Assembly: GCA_963699105.1 (NCBI GenBank) | Contig: CAVOTI010000005.1 | Location: 310,001 to 374,000, forward strand | Reading direction: 5' to 3' | DNA from: Bog-756 sp963699105 | GTDB lineage: Bacteria; Actinomycetota; Acidimicrobiia; Acidimicrobiales; RAAP-2 | Length of the DNA stretch: 64,000 bases | Part shown: one piece after another, positions 46,501 through 54,489 of the stretch | How the letters are laid out: every line of letters begins with the position of its first letter | How positions within the stretch are numbered: position 1 is the stretch's first letter | The notes under the pieces: model-generated | The model's input: the letters and a program-made list of their open reading frames with translations, nothing else | What the model was told of the DNA's origin: nothing | Databases searched by the model: none | Program-made: the position numbers and the translations under genes

Positions 46501-48216
46501 GATCTCGGTCCAGGCCCCGGCCACCCCGCCGGTCACCGGGGCCCGGTAGACGATGTAGTTGGCGGCGTGGCAGATGGCCTGCCACACGAGGGACACCGAT
46601 CCGGTCGACCCGGTCACCACCACCGGGGCCAGGTCGCCCTGGAGGCCGTCGGTCACATAGGCCTGGGACTGGTCGGTGCTGGTCGAGTCGGCCCCGTTGA
46701 ACTGGTCGGTGACGGCGTACTCGTAGGTCCCGGCGGCCAGGGTCCCCCCGGTGGTCGAGGCGTCGGCCTCGTCCAGGTCGGGCGGGTCGACGGTGGCCGG
46801 GGTGCCCGGGTCGAGGTCGGCGAAGCCCGAGTGGTTGCCGGGCACGAACACCTGGGGGTTGTAGGTCCCATAGGGGTTGGCCACGTCGGCCGCCCCGGCA
46901 CTGATGGTCGACTCGGCCAGCCCCAGGCCGCCGGTTCCCGCCGTGGCCCCCGGGGCGGCGGTGACGTCGCTGGTGTTCTCGTTCAGCTCGGCCTCGATGT
47001 AGTCCTGGGTGGCACAGCCCACGTCGAGGTAGGGGGTGTCATAGGTGTGGCTGAGCCAGCCGAAGTCGTCAGCGTAGGACTTGCCGGTGTTGGGGTCGGT
47101 GGCCTGGAACTGGGCCAGCAGGGGGTCGGCCCCGCAGGTGCCGGCGGCATCCCCGGCACTGGAGCAGGCCGCCGGTTCGCCGGGCAGGTCGAGCTCGCCG
47201 TTCTGGTACTCGACGGTGCCCCCGTAGTTGAACAGCTGGTCCAGGCGGAACGGGGTGGTGGGCTCCCCGGCCGGACGGGCGGCCGTGGTCTTTTCCTGGG
47301 TGGGGTCGGACCAGTCGGCCGAGCTGATGACGTCGGCGGCATCCATGCGCTGGGAGTCGGCGTCGGAGTAGTCGTTGTCGTGGACGGTGGTCGACCAGGC
47401 GTTGTCGGGGGTGAAGGTGTCGTCGATGTCCATCTCCACGTAGTTGCGGTCGAGGCCCAGGTGGGTGTCGTTGGTCACCCAGTTGATGAGCCCGGGGGCC
47501 AGCAGCTCCCACTGGAGGTCGGTGGCGTTGTAGTCGAAGTTGAGGGCCAGCTCGGACACCCCGGCCTGGGGGTCGGTCGCCGGGTGCTGGTAGACACCGG
47601 CCAGGACCGAGCCGGTGGACGAGGTCATCCACGAGGTGAAGGGGGCCCCGGTCTCGGCGGTGGCCGGGTAGCCGTTGGTGCCGGTGGAAAAGGGCACCGT
47701 CCCGGCCAGGGCCGGCAGTCCGGCCAGCCCGGCGGCCGTCAGGGTCCCGTTGGTGCCGTCCAGCACGGCGGTGGTGGACGAGTCGTTCTCCCCGATGCCG
47801 GTGTAGGGGGCGGTGTAGCCGTCGATCTGGCGCACCTGGTAGGTGGACTCGTAGGAGAAGAGGGAGGTGAGCTGGCCCGAGGCGAACCCGGCCGGGGAGT
47901 CGGCGATGACCACGGCGTCGAAGTTGCCCACCGATCCGGTGGTGAGGGCGGGCAGGGTGACGGTCTCGGCCCCGTAGGTGCCGGTGGCGGTGGCCTCGGT
48001 GTAGGCCACTCCTTCGTTGGCCAGGGCCGAGGCCCAGGCGGCGGTGGTCGGGTCGGTCGAACCGGTGCCGACCAGCAAGACGTTGAGGGTGAGCTCGGGG
48101 GCGGTGGTGGCCGCCACCGCCGAGGTGTCGGCCACCGACAGCGAGGCGACACACAGCATGGTGGCCAGCGCACAGGCTGTCCCCATCTTGATTGCGGACC
48201 GGTGCAGACGGTTCAT
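43600..48216 (-). CDS. Large secreted multidomain protein (deacetylase-like module, Ig-like repeats, 42-residue repeats)
   Basis: 1,538 residues from ATG 48216 (MNRLHRSAIKMGTACALATM), with GAGGGAG before the start and a signal peptide ending near Ala36. Residues about 40-900 form an enzyme-like region without a firm family call. EMDIDDTF (261-268), SHTYDTPYLD (389-398), VPGNHSGF (458-465) and INIFYNAATNAQELDEYN recall NodB-like metal-dependent polysaccharide deacetylases of the CE18/Agd3 kind (inference). Next come four putative-Ig (He_PIG) repeats of the LTETGALPAGLTF...TATISGTP type, then five and a half copies of the 42-residue GYWLVASDGG repeat up to the C-terminus. Composition is Thr/Ala/Gly-rich as in secreted actinomycete proteins. 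Probably acts outside the cell on a polysaccharide or as a surface protein. Intact frame over 4.6 kb. Confidence 0.75.
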   Translation of the reverse strand: MNRLHRSAIKMGTACALATMLCVASLSVADTSAVAATTAPELTLNVLLVGTGSTDPTTAAWASALANEGVAYTEATATGTYGAETVTLPALTTGSVGNFDAVVIADSPAGFASGQLTSLFSYESTYQVRQIDGYTAPYTGIGENDSSTTAVLDGTNGTLTAAGLAGLPALAGTVPFSTGTNGYPATAETGAPFTSWMTSSTGSVLAGVYQHPATDPQAGVSELALNFDYNATDLQWELLAPGLINWVTNDTHLGLDRNYVEMDIDDTFTPDNAWSTTVHDNDYSDADSQRMDAADVISSADWSDPTQEKTTAARPAGEPTTPFRLDQLFNYGGTVEYQNGELDLPGEPAACSSAGDAAGTCGADPLLAQFQATDPNTGKSYADDFGWLSHTYDTPYLDVGCATQDYIEAELNENTSDVTAAPGATAGTGGLGLAESTISAGAADVANPYGTYNPQVFVPGNHSGFADLDPGTPATVDPPDLDEADASTTGGTLAAGTYEYAVTDQFNGADSTSTDQSQAYVTDGLQGDLAPVVVTGSTGSVSLVWQAICHAANYIVYRAPVTGGVAGAWTEIGTYATPDSATLPDNSSGDTSPAQTATVCSGPTYDPTSCAGEQELTFTDTGGTTATPPAGVTYVDTPMPAGWTPPVVEDANELPWEQNPYFSAALTAAGITTVGADASKAYPDPANDAFGIGATYTGATYAAGQPFVDGTSQVAPRHPINIFYNAATNAQELDEYNTLYDADAPDSQCKSTSTTTCSTTPFTFADVINQVVSGMLTDMLTNDPEVSYVHQTNTMGTPPYSSILPPAGYVPAATAQPGTDGDGTLYEVLNPLISEYESYFNATTPYEQLTLGGIGNVLADQTNWSAAQTAGTVKATEQNGVVTVTNSGTSAVNVPVTAPPGTTTGGVAFGSPYGGALSTWTSVAAGGSLVLDENQSPVITSAATATSIVGAAFSDTVTTTGDPAPALTETGALPAGLTFVDNTNGTATISGTPAAGSGGSYPITITATNASGTTTQAFTLTNAQAPTITSADVADFYTGSAGTYTVTTTGFPDATIAETGTLPAGLTFAVPSPATGSATISGTTTAADGSYPVTITATNSSGSTATLDLTITVAASGPPAITSASTAYFDLGVAGSVAVTTSGGPTPTLTETGALPAGLTIGVGSTPGTDLISGTPTATGATTVTITATNGIDPAATQSLIIEVSSAPAITSGARDTAVAGQGFAFTVTTTGFPAPSLGWTGTLPAGVAFTNNNNGTATLWGTPTSAGTTPLTLEAANANGEVSQAFTLVVNPAPVVNPTLGAGDRLAATPNGQGYWIVTPSGSIADYGTAANFGSEAGKPLNQPIVAIAATPNGQGYWLVASDGGVFTFGNAQFYGSTGAIHLNKPIVGITTTPDGKGYWLVASDGGVFCFGDAQFYGSTGAIHLNQPVVGMASSIDGKGYWLVASDGGIFTFGDPQFYGSTGAIKLNQPIMGMASTRDGRGYWLVASDGGIFTFGDATFHGSGGNAGKTAVGLIVSPTNPGYALIDADGTRTNFGF
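43606..44300 (-). repeat. Five and a half 126-base coding repeats (42-residue module)
   Basis: Units encode GYWLVASDGGVFTFGNAQF and YGSTGAIHLNKPIVGI plus a turn (PDGK/IDGK/RDGR). They match the repeats at 37721-38480 closely; the segment GYWLVASDGGVFCFGDAQF is identical in both proteins. Confidence 0.88.
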
Positions 48217-48577
48217 TGAACTGGATCTCCCTCGCGCCGCCCCTGCCCAGTGCGTGCGGGCGCTATGGCACAGTAAGCCGTGGTCGGGACCGCGCCTACC
48301 CTGCACTGTCCCCCCTCCACCCTGGACTTTCGCCCTCCGACCGGGGGTCGGACCCGGGTGTTTGACCGGCCCTCCCCTGCATCACCGGGGCCCCTCCCCT
48401 GCGCCACCGGGGCCCGTCAGGCGGCCAGACCAGTCACCTCCGCCGCCACGCACCCGCTCCGGTCAAGATCCCAGCTGCCCGGCGATCCCGAGCGATCTCG
48501 AGCGATCTCGAGCGATCCCGGGCGATCCCGAGCACCCCGAACCCCAGAACCCCCAGCCCCGGTCAGGGGCCGATTGG
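48217..48577. other. Intergenic region upstream of the large secreted protein
   Basis: No gene recognised. It contains the promoter side of the minus-strand gene starting at 48216, direct copies of ccggggcccctcccctgc type (48383-48415), and a run of 10-base tandem repeats (48481-48533). Confidence 0.55.
48481..48533. repeat. Five tandem copies of a 10-base unit (rgcgatcycg)
   Basis: The units are ggcgatcccg, agcgatctcg, agcgatctcg, agcgatcccg and ggcgatcccg. Ten bases is about one helical turn, so each GATC-centred box faces the same side of the DNA. The function could be protein binding or simple slippage. Confidence 0.8.
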
Positions 48578-49067
48578 TCACCGCCGTCGGAGACGCACGC
48601 TCTCGGGGTCGGGGGCTCCGGGTCCCGACCCCAAGGTCGTCAACTTTCCGAGGGGCGTGGGCGCCACCACCACCGGCAGGGGCGAGAGCCGGAGGACGCG
48701 TTCCCTGACGCCCCAGGCGGAGAGACGGTTGACGCCGTGGAGCCGACGCCGAACCGAGCACGATGGCGTCACACTTCCAGCGCCAGGCCTCGTCGACGAT
48801 GTGGCCCGGCACCCTCTCGCCGGGAGCCGAACACAACCGACCTTCGGTGCCGATACCTGCGCTGCGGAGGTGGAGCACCGCGGCCGTCACGAGCGATCGC
48901 GCATCGGACAGGCTCTCGAGCGGCGGAATCCGCAGAACCCTGGACAATTGCCGGACATGGAACACCGTCACGTCCGCCCCCGAGCGAGAGGCCAGCCCGG
49001 TCGTGAAGTCCAACGCGGCCTCCCCCGTGTCGAACTGGTCGATTGCCAAGAGCAGCCGATTCCACAT
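48578..49067 (-). CDS. Universal stress protein family protein (one frameshift)
   Basis: A USP-fold protein of about 163 residues. ATG 49067 (MWNRLLLAIDQFDTGEAALD) follows GGAGGTG. The first two thirds run to DEAWRWKCDAIVLGS in one frame; after a shift near 48745 the last strand continues as RLHGVNRLSAWGVRERVLRL and SPLPVVVAPTP to a stop at 48578. The G-x9-G-S/T ATP motif is incomplete (GVRERV in place of GSVSxxV), so ATP binding is uncertain. Single gene, between the large secreted protein and an aldose epimerase on the same strand. Confidence 0.78.
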
Positions 49068-49185
49068 CCCACACCTCCATCCCCGACCCCAATGTATTCG
49101 TGCGGGGGTCGAAATGTGGCCGAGCGCATCCCATGCCCTCGGACACCGGCCCCAGACGCCGCCAAGTGCCGGGCCGTCGGTCGGG

Positions 49186-50140
49186 TCAGCGCGGGGTGAT
49201 GCCCCACGATCCGGTCCACCGGGCACCTGGGCGGAGCACGGCCAGATCGGTTCCCGACCGCAGCGCATCGGGGGGGCAGCTCATCGGCTCCACGGCCACG
49301 GCGGTCCGCCGTTCGATGGGATCGAGCGTGTCGCCGGTGAAGATCATGAGATACCCGAACCGCTCGTCGGCCCACAGCGTTGCGCCCCGGGCCCCATCTG
49401 GATGGTCGAGGTCGACCCGGGCCCGCCCGTCCCCGTCCCGCCTCAGGTCGGTGTAGGCAGTGTCGAGTCTGGTCACCCCGATCAGGCGACCGTCGGTGAA
49501 GTCGAACTCCGTCCCGGCCACCGGACTGCTGGCGGTCGGGAAGCCCCCGATCGTCGGTGATCAGCCGGCGTTCGGCCGGGACCTGCAACCGCACCTGGTC
49601 GACGGTCGGCGTCCCCACCGTCAGGTAGGGATGGAAGCCGATGCCGAAGGGCAGGTCCGTCGGCCCCAGATTGTCGGCATCGACCGTCACGGTGAGACCA
49701 TCGCGGCCGAGGCGGTACTCGACACACAGGCAGAGCGAAAAGGGATAGCCGGGCGACGGACGCAGCTCGCAGGCCATGCTCACCCGATTCTGGGCTCGGC
49801 CCACCATCCGCCAAGGCATCCACCGGACCAGGCCGTGGATGGCGTTGTTCCGCTGGACCTCGTCGATCGGTGCCTGAGCGTCGATGCCCTCGAACGAGTA
49901 CCGGCCGTCACCCAGACGGTTGGGCCACGGAGCGAGCACCTGGCCCCGGCCGGCATGGCTCCACTCGCCAGGTCCGAACCCGTCGACCACCGGCTCGTCC
50001 TCGACGGTGAACGAACGCAGGGTGGCCCCGACCTCGGTGATCACCGCCCGCTGGTGACCGTGGCCGATGACCCACTGATCCCCTGTCGACGCCGTGGTCT
50101 CGGCGGGGCGCTGGTCCTCGGCTGGTGGTCGGCTGGTCAT
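49186..50140 (-). CDS. Aldose 1-epimerase family protein (one frameshift)
   Basis: Interconverts alpha and beta anomers of a sugar. The beta-sandwich motifs are present: PNRLGDGRYSFEG, NNAIHGLVRWMPW (first His) and PFGIGFHPYLTVG (second His) in one frame from ATG 50140, then after a shift near 49528 GTEFDFTDGRLIGVTRLDTAYTDL-type sequence and AVEPMSCPPDAL with the catalytic Glu, ending at 49186. Total about 317 residues. Divergent from surE. It may act on glucose-like or modified sugars; specificity not predictable. Confidence 0.85.
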
Positions 50141-50299
50141 AGTGGTCTGGGTCGGCGGCCGACGGTTCCCGGGGGGGCCGCCGGCGTCGACCGGTATGGT
50201 AGGCGATCACAGCCCGAATGCCCGACGGAACCGCCCTCCGTACGGCGGCCAGGTGCCGTCGTCGCCGGGCTCGGCCCCCCGCCCGATCGGAATCACTCC

Positions 50300-51163
50300 A
50301 TGCGCATCGTGATCACCAACGACGACGGCGTCTTCGCCCCGGGAATTGCGGCGCTGGCCCGAGGACTGCGAGACGCCTTCGGCGACCGTCACGAGCTGGT
50401 GGTTGTGGCCCCGATGATCGACCACAGTGGCACCGGTGCCGCGGTGGGCCCGGTTTACGAACGTGAGTCGATCCCGTACGAGGCGGTGGAGATCCCCGGG
50501 CTGAGCGACGTGCCCGTCTACGGCATAGACGGACCCCCAGCACTGGCCGTGATCCTGGCCTGCATCGAGGGATTCGGTCCCCGGCCGGGTCTGGTGGTGT
50601 CCGGCATCAACCACGGCACCAATGCCGGCCGCTCGGTACTGCACTCGGGCACCGTCGGTGCCACGCTCACCGCCGCTCAGTTCGGCGTGCGCGGCTTGGC
50701 CGTCAGTATCGCCTGGGGCACCGAACCGGTCCCGTGGGAGACCCCGGTCTCGCTGGCCTGCGGTCTGGTCCCGATCGTCGCCGATTGCGCTCCGGCCACC
50801 GTCTTCAACTTGAACACACCGGCGGTTCCACTGGCCGAGCTGCGGGGACTGCGCCACGGTGGTCTCGGCACCACCGGGCTCATCCGGTCGGTCCGGCCCG
50901 AGCACACCCCCGAGCCGGTGGCCGGCGTCCCCCTCGACACCACATCGGGGCTGATCACCCTGACCCTGCGGGGCATGGGCGTTGCCGCCGACCGGCTGGC
51001 CGAACAGGCAGAACTCGAGAGCGATACCGACGCCGCCCTGCTGGCCGAGGGCTGGGCCTCGCTGACCCCCCTCCTCGGGGTCAGCGAGGACCGGTCCGAT
51101 CGGGGACGGGCGGCGCTGGCCGCCGCACTGGCCACGGTGTCACCGGCCCCGCCGCCCTCTTGA
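50300..51163 (+). CDS. surE: 5'/3'-nucleotidase SurE
   Basis: A metal-dependent survival protein that dephosphorylates nucleoside monophosphates. ATG 50300 gives 287 residues beginning MRIVITNDDGVFAPGIAAL with the metal-binding DD pair (8-9). Further motifs are VVVAPMIDHSGTGAAV, VYGIDGPPALAV and VVSGINHGTNAGRSVLHSGTV, the signature SGxNxG region. The frame is open upstream to 49460, but that portion is antisense to the epimerase. The Shine-Dalgarno is weak (gatcgga). Stands alone. Confidence 0.92.
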   Translation: MRIVITNDDGVFAPGIAALARGLRDAFGDRHELVVVAPMIDHSGTGAAVGPVYERESIPYEAVEIPGLSDVPVYGIDGPPALAVILACIEGFGPRPGLVVSGINHGTNAGRSVLHSGTVGATLTAAQFGVRGLAVSIAWGTEPVPWETPVSLACGLVPIVADCAPATVFNLNTPAVPLAELRGLRHGGLGTTGLIRSVRPEHTPEPVAGVPLDTTSGLITLTLRGMGVAADRLAEQAELESDTDAALLAEGWASLTPLLGVSEDRSDRGRAALAAALATVSPAPPPS

Positions 51164-51497
51164 GGTTTACCGCACCCGCCTCGACAATGACGGCGGCGAT
51201 GACTATAGAGTCTCACCCCATGCCACAAGCTGCTGTCAGGTCATCGGGCGGTTGCCCCGGTGGATTGGCCTGTCGACTGGCCGGACGTCGGCCCGTCCTG
51301 TTCCGCCTGCGAGCCGCCAGACGCTGATCTGAGTAGGGCTCGACCGTCCGCACCTCGTATGGACCTCCCCGCACGTCCAGAGCGCCCTGCCGTGTTCGGC
51401 ACCGACTCGCGAGTCGAATGCACCAGCGACGGTCGCCCGCATTCCGAAGGCACCATCCAAGCCATCTGAGCTTCGTGAAGTTGAGGAATCGCACCAC
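51164..51497. other. Long leader region upstream of the Rpf-like gene
   Basis: 334 bases without a gene. Rpf genes in actinomycetes are often preceded by a c-di-AMP (ydaO-type) riboswitch; I looked for its conserved core and did not recognise it here. Small inverted repeats (gagtctcacc, gactcgcgagtc at about 51404-51415) are present. Confidence 0.5.
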
Positions 51498-52160
51498 TTG
51501 CGCACGCGTCGAACAACCATCTTCTCCATCGCGTCGGCGGCCGTAGCTGCCGTCACCATCCAGTTCTTCGCCAGCACCCCGGCCGCCGCCGACCGACCGA
51601 ACCAGCGCCTCCCCAAACCGGCCGGCACCACCGCCGCACAGATCGGCAGCCGGCTGGTCCTCGACACCCTGGCCACTCTCACCGGTACGCCCTCGGACGG
51701 GGAAGCGTCACCTCCGGGCGGCGACACCGCGGCTCTTTCCGCTCTCACCCCTCCGGCGGTCGCTCCTGCGGCGGTGGCTCCGACCCCGGCGCCGGCCGCC
51801 TCTCCGGTCGCCACCACCACGCCGGCACCGACGTCCGCCACCGACGCCCCTCCCGCCACCGTGCCCACCACCACGGTGCCCACTCTCGCACCTGTCCTAC
51901 CGGTGCTCCCCGATGCCACGCCCACCACCGGAGTATGGGCCGAACTCCGTCAATGCGAGTCGGGCGGCAACTACTCCATCGACACCGGCAACGGCTACTA
52001 CGGCGCCTATCAGTTCTCGGCCGCCACCTGGCACGGTTTGGGCTACCCCGGTCTGCCCAACCAGGCCAGTCCCGCCGTGCAGGATCAAGCGGCGGAACAA
52101 CTCCAGGCCCGGAGCGGATGGGGGCAGTGGCCGGAGTGCTCGGCCAAGCTCGGGCTGTGA
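51498..52160 (+). CDS. Secreted resuscitation-promoting factor-like transglycosylase
   Basis: A 220-residue exported muralytic protein. Signal peptide: basic RTRRTT then IFSIASAAVAAVTIQFFAS, cleavage near AAA. Residues about 35-145 are an Ala/Pro/Thr linker. The C-terminal 75 residues are an Rpf lysozyme-like domain, WAELRQCESGGNYSIDTGNG, with the catalytic Glu in QCESGGN and YYGAYQFSAATWHGLG. Such enzymes cleave peptidoglycan and help exit from dormancy in actinomycetes. TTG start at 51498 with GAGGAA eight to nine bases upstream. Intact. Confidence 0.88.
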   Translation: MRTRRTTIFSIASAAVAAVTIQFFASTPAAADRPNQRLPKPAGTTAAQIGSRLVLDTLATLTGTPSDGEASPPGGDTAALSALTPPAVAPAAVAPTPAPAASPVATTTPAPTSATDAPPATVPTTTVPTLAPVLPVLPDATPTTGVWAELRQCESGGNYSIDTGNGYYGAYQFSAATWHGLGYPGLPNQASPAVQDQAAEQLQARSGWGQWPECSAKLGL

Positions 52161-52218
52161 TCCGCCGACCGGTGGGTGATCCGGCCACGGGGTGACCGGG
52201 TGACCGGGTGACGGCACC

Positions 52219-53478
52219 TCAACCCGGTACGGCAAGCTCCTCGTCCAGCCAATCGAAGGCGACCTGGGCCGAGAGACGGATGTTGTCGGCCTGGCAATGG
52301 GTCGACGCCCCGTCGGCCGGCTTGAACACCACCGGGGTCACCACGCCACCCACACCCGCCACGAAGGCATCGAACTGGGCCATCGGTTCAGCCCCCTCCC
52401 GATCGCCGATCATGGCCAGCGAGGGACAGGCGATCGAAGCGGCAAGATCGTCCAGCCGATAGAAGGCGATGGCGTCCCTCCAGGCGTGGAACGAGGGAAC
52501 GCCGAACCGGGAACAGATGGCGGCGATGCCCCACTGCATCTGGCGGGGCATCAGGTCTTCGGGAACGCCGATCACGTCCTCGGGCCGGACGTCGCGCTTC
52601 ATCCTGAACACCTCGGTTCCGACCCACGCCTCCATGTAACGGCTCATGTCGAGCACCGGAGGATTGGCGACCAGTGCCCGGACCCGATGGTCGGTTGCCG
52701 CCGACCGGGCCGCGAAGTACGAGCCGAAGCTCTGCCCGGCCAACGCCACCCGATCGGCGTCGACATCGTCCCGCCGGCACAGATGGTCGATCACCGCGCT
52801 GATCGGCACCTCGTAGTCGGGCCGGAAGGTCATTGCCGGGTCGCGTCGCATGGCCCCGGGCTGCCCCGGGCCATCGAAGACGAACACGTTCCACCCCCGT
52901 TCGGCGCCCGGCGCCCCTAGGTGGAAGTAGAGCTCCTCGGCACTGGAATCGAAGCCACCCACTCCGATCAAGGTGGGAGCCCGATCGCCCCCGGCGGTTC
53001 CCGAGGGATTAGCCGGACGCACCAGGTACCCGGGCAGCGTCCCCCCCTCGAAGGGCACGTCGACCAACTCGATCGCCGGGTCGAACAAGCCGGCGGCGTC
53101 GGCGAAGCAGGCCTGGCTGCGCTCCCCCATTCGGAGTGAGCGGCCACTCCGACCATCGGCGTAGTACTCGGCGGTGCGGAAGTAGGTCGAGGCCCTCAAC
53201 AGGTGGTCGCGGCCACTGACCCTCCGGCCCTTTTCGATGCAGGCACGGGCCCGTTCCTCGACGCGGTCGGCCAGATGCTCGAAGGCGGAGGCCCAGCTCT
53301 CGGGACTCCCGTCGGCGATCTCTCCGGCCACGGCCAGGCATTCACCCACTGTCGATCCGCCGTAGTCGGCGACACCGAGGGCCCGGATCAGTTGGTAATT
53401 GAACTCGTCGTCCCGGAATCCCTCGACCCGGATGGCACTACGGACGACGTCGGAGTCTTCGAAGGACACGGCACTCAT
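52219..53478 (-). CDS. Alpha/beta hydrolase with helical N-terminal domain (FrsA/DHPON hydrolase-like)
   Basis: A 419-residue protein from ATG 53478 (MSAVSFEDSDVVRSAIRVEG). An all-helical domain of about 130 residues precedes an alpha/beta hydrolase core with ELVDVPFEGGTLPGYLVRP, VFVFDGPGQPGAM and the nucleophile elbow VALAGQSFGSYFAAR. The layout matches the FrsA-like and 2,6-dihydroxypseudooxynicotine hydrolase-like family, which cleaves C-C or ester bonds in varied substrates. Acid candidate MIGDREGAEP and a late His in GASTHCQADN. Divergent from the nitrilase gene; substrate unknown. Confidence 0.82.
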   Translation of the reverse strand: MSAVSFEDSDVVRSAIRVEGFRDDEFNYQLIRALGVADYGGSTVGECLAVAGEIADGSPESWASAFEHLADRVEERARACIEKGRRVSGRDHLLRASTYFRTAEYYADGRSGRSLRMGERSQACFADAAGLFDPAIELVDVPFEGGTLPGYLVRPANPSGTAGGDRAPTLIGVGGFDSSAEELYFHLGAPGAERGWNVFVFDGPGQPGAMRRDPAMTFRPDYEVPISAVIDHLCRRDDVDADRVALAGQSFGSYFAARSAATDHRVRALVANPPVLDMSRYMEAWVGTEVFRMKRDVRPEDVIGVPEDLMPRQMQWGIAAICSRFGVPSFHAWRDAIAFYRLDDLAASIACPSLAMIGDREGAEPMAQFDAFVAGVGGVVTPVVFKPADGASTHCQADNIRLSAQVAFDWLDEELAVPG

Positions 53479-53583
53479 TTCTCGGGGACCGGTATTGGGG
53501 ACGGGACCGCCGCACACGGGGTCGGGGATGGGCGCGGGGACGGCCGAAGGTCATTGTGCCCGAAGTCCGACCTACCCTGTGTC

Positions 53584-54489
53584 ATGCGCGTGGCCGCCAT
53601 TCAGACGACGGCTGGCCCGGATCGCCAGGCCAATCTCGACGGAGCCGGTGCGCTGGTCGAGGAGGCGGCGACGGGCGGCGCCTCCCTGGTGGTCCTGCCC
53701 GAGTACTTCTCGGTGGCCGGCAGTCCGCCACACCTCCGGTCCCAGGCCGAGGCCCTTGACGGCCCCACGGTGACATGGGCTTCACGACTGGCCCGCCGGT
53801 TGCAGATCTACCTCCTGGCGGGCACCTTCCCCGAACGGGGCGACGGTCCGGACGGCACCGTCCGGCCCTCCAACACCAGCTGCCTTATCGATCCCACGGG
53901 TTCGGTCCAGGCGGTCTATCGGAAGATCCACCTGTTCGACGTGAGCATCGGGACCGCCACCGTGTGCGAGTCGGCCGCCATCACCCCCGGCACCGATCTG
54001 TGTGTGACTACCCTCGGAGTGACTCCCCTCGGAGAGGTGCCGGGCGCCACCGGTGCCCTCTCGCCCGTGCTCGGCCTTTCGATCTGCTACGACCTCCGGT
54101 TTCCGGAGATGTACCGCATCATGGCCCTGGAGGGCGCCACGGTGATCACCGTACCGTCGGCCTTCACCACGGCAACCGGACCGGCCCACTGGGAGCTGTT
54201 GCTCCGGGCCCGGGCCGTGGAGAACCAGGTCTTCATCATCGGCGCCGGCCAGGTCGGCCAGCTCCCGCCGGGGATGCCACCCTGTCACGGGCACTCGATG
54301 ATCGTGGATCCGTGGGGAACGGTGATCGCCGAACGGGACGAGCCGAGCCCGGGCGTGGTACTGGCCGATCTCGACTGGAAGAGGCAGCAACAGATCCGCT
54401 CCGAGCTGCCGGTGCTGGCACATCGCCGGCCGGAGGCGTACCGTTGGCCTGGTGAAAAAAGAAGGGGCGGGACCGAGCGCGGTTCCTGA
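53584..54489 (+). CDS. Carbon-nitrogen hydrolase (nitrilase/omega-amidase superfamily)
   Basis: A 301-residue cytosolic amidase. The catalytic triad is visible: Glu in VVLPEYFSVAG, Lys in VYRKIHLFDV and Cys in GLSICYDLRFPEMYR. ATG 53584 (MRVAAIQTTAGPDRQANL) is the canonical start; the frame is open far upstream but has no family similarity there. The YRKIHLF and CYDLRFPE context is closest to Nit1/Nit2-like omega-amidases, which repair deaminated glutathione or amides; this is a family-level suggestion. The 3' end overlaps the next hydrolase gene by 38 bases. Confidence 0.9.
   Translation: MRVAAIQTTAGPDRQANLDGAGALVEEAATGGASLVVLPEYFSVAGSPPHLRSQAEALDGPTVTWASRLARRLQIYLLAGTFPERGDGPDGTVRPSNTSCLIDPTGSVQAVYRKIHLFDVSIGTATVCESAAITPGTDLCVTTLGVTPLGEVPGATGALSPVLGLSICYDLRFPEMYRIMALEGATVITVPSAFTTATGPAHWELLLRARAVENQVFIIGAGQVGQLPPGMPPCHGHSMIVDPWGTVIAERDEPSPGVVLADLDWKRQQQIRSELPVLAHRRPEAYRWPGEKRRGGTERGS

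Noticed and set aside
37718..48216. Genomic island bounded by the two repeat-bearing secreted protein genes
   Set aside because: The shared 126-base repeats are coding modules, not flanking attachment sites; tRNA genes between them lack displaced 3'-end copies that I could find.
43450..48219. A 1,589-residue plus-strand open frame rich in Gly, Arg, His and Val
   Set aside because: It is exactly antisense to the secreted protein, has no domains and shows the Gly/Arg bias of a GC-rich shadow frame.
48481..48533. CRISPR-like array
   Set aside because: Units are only ten bases and contiguous, with no spacers and no cas genes nearby.
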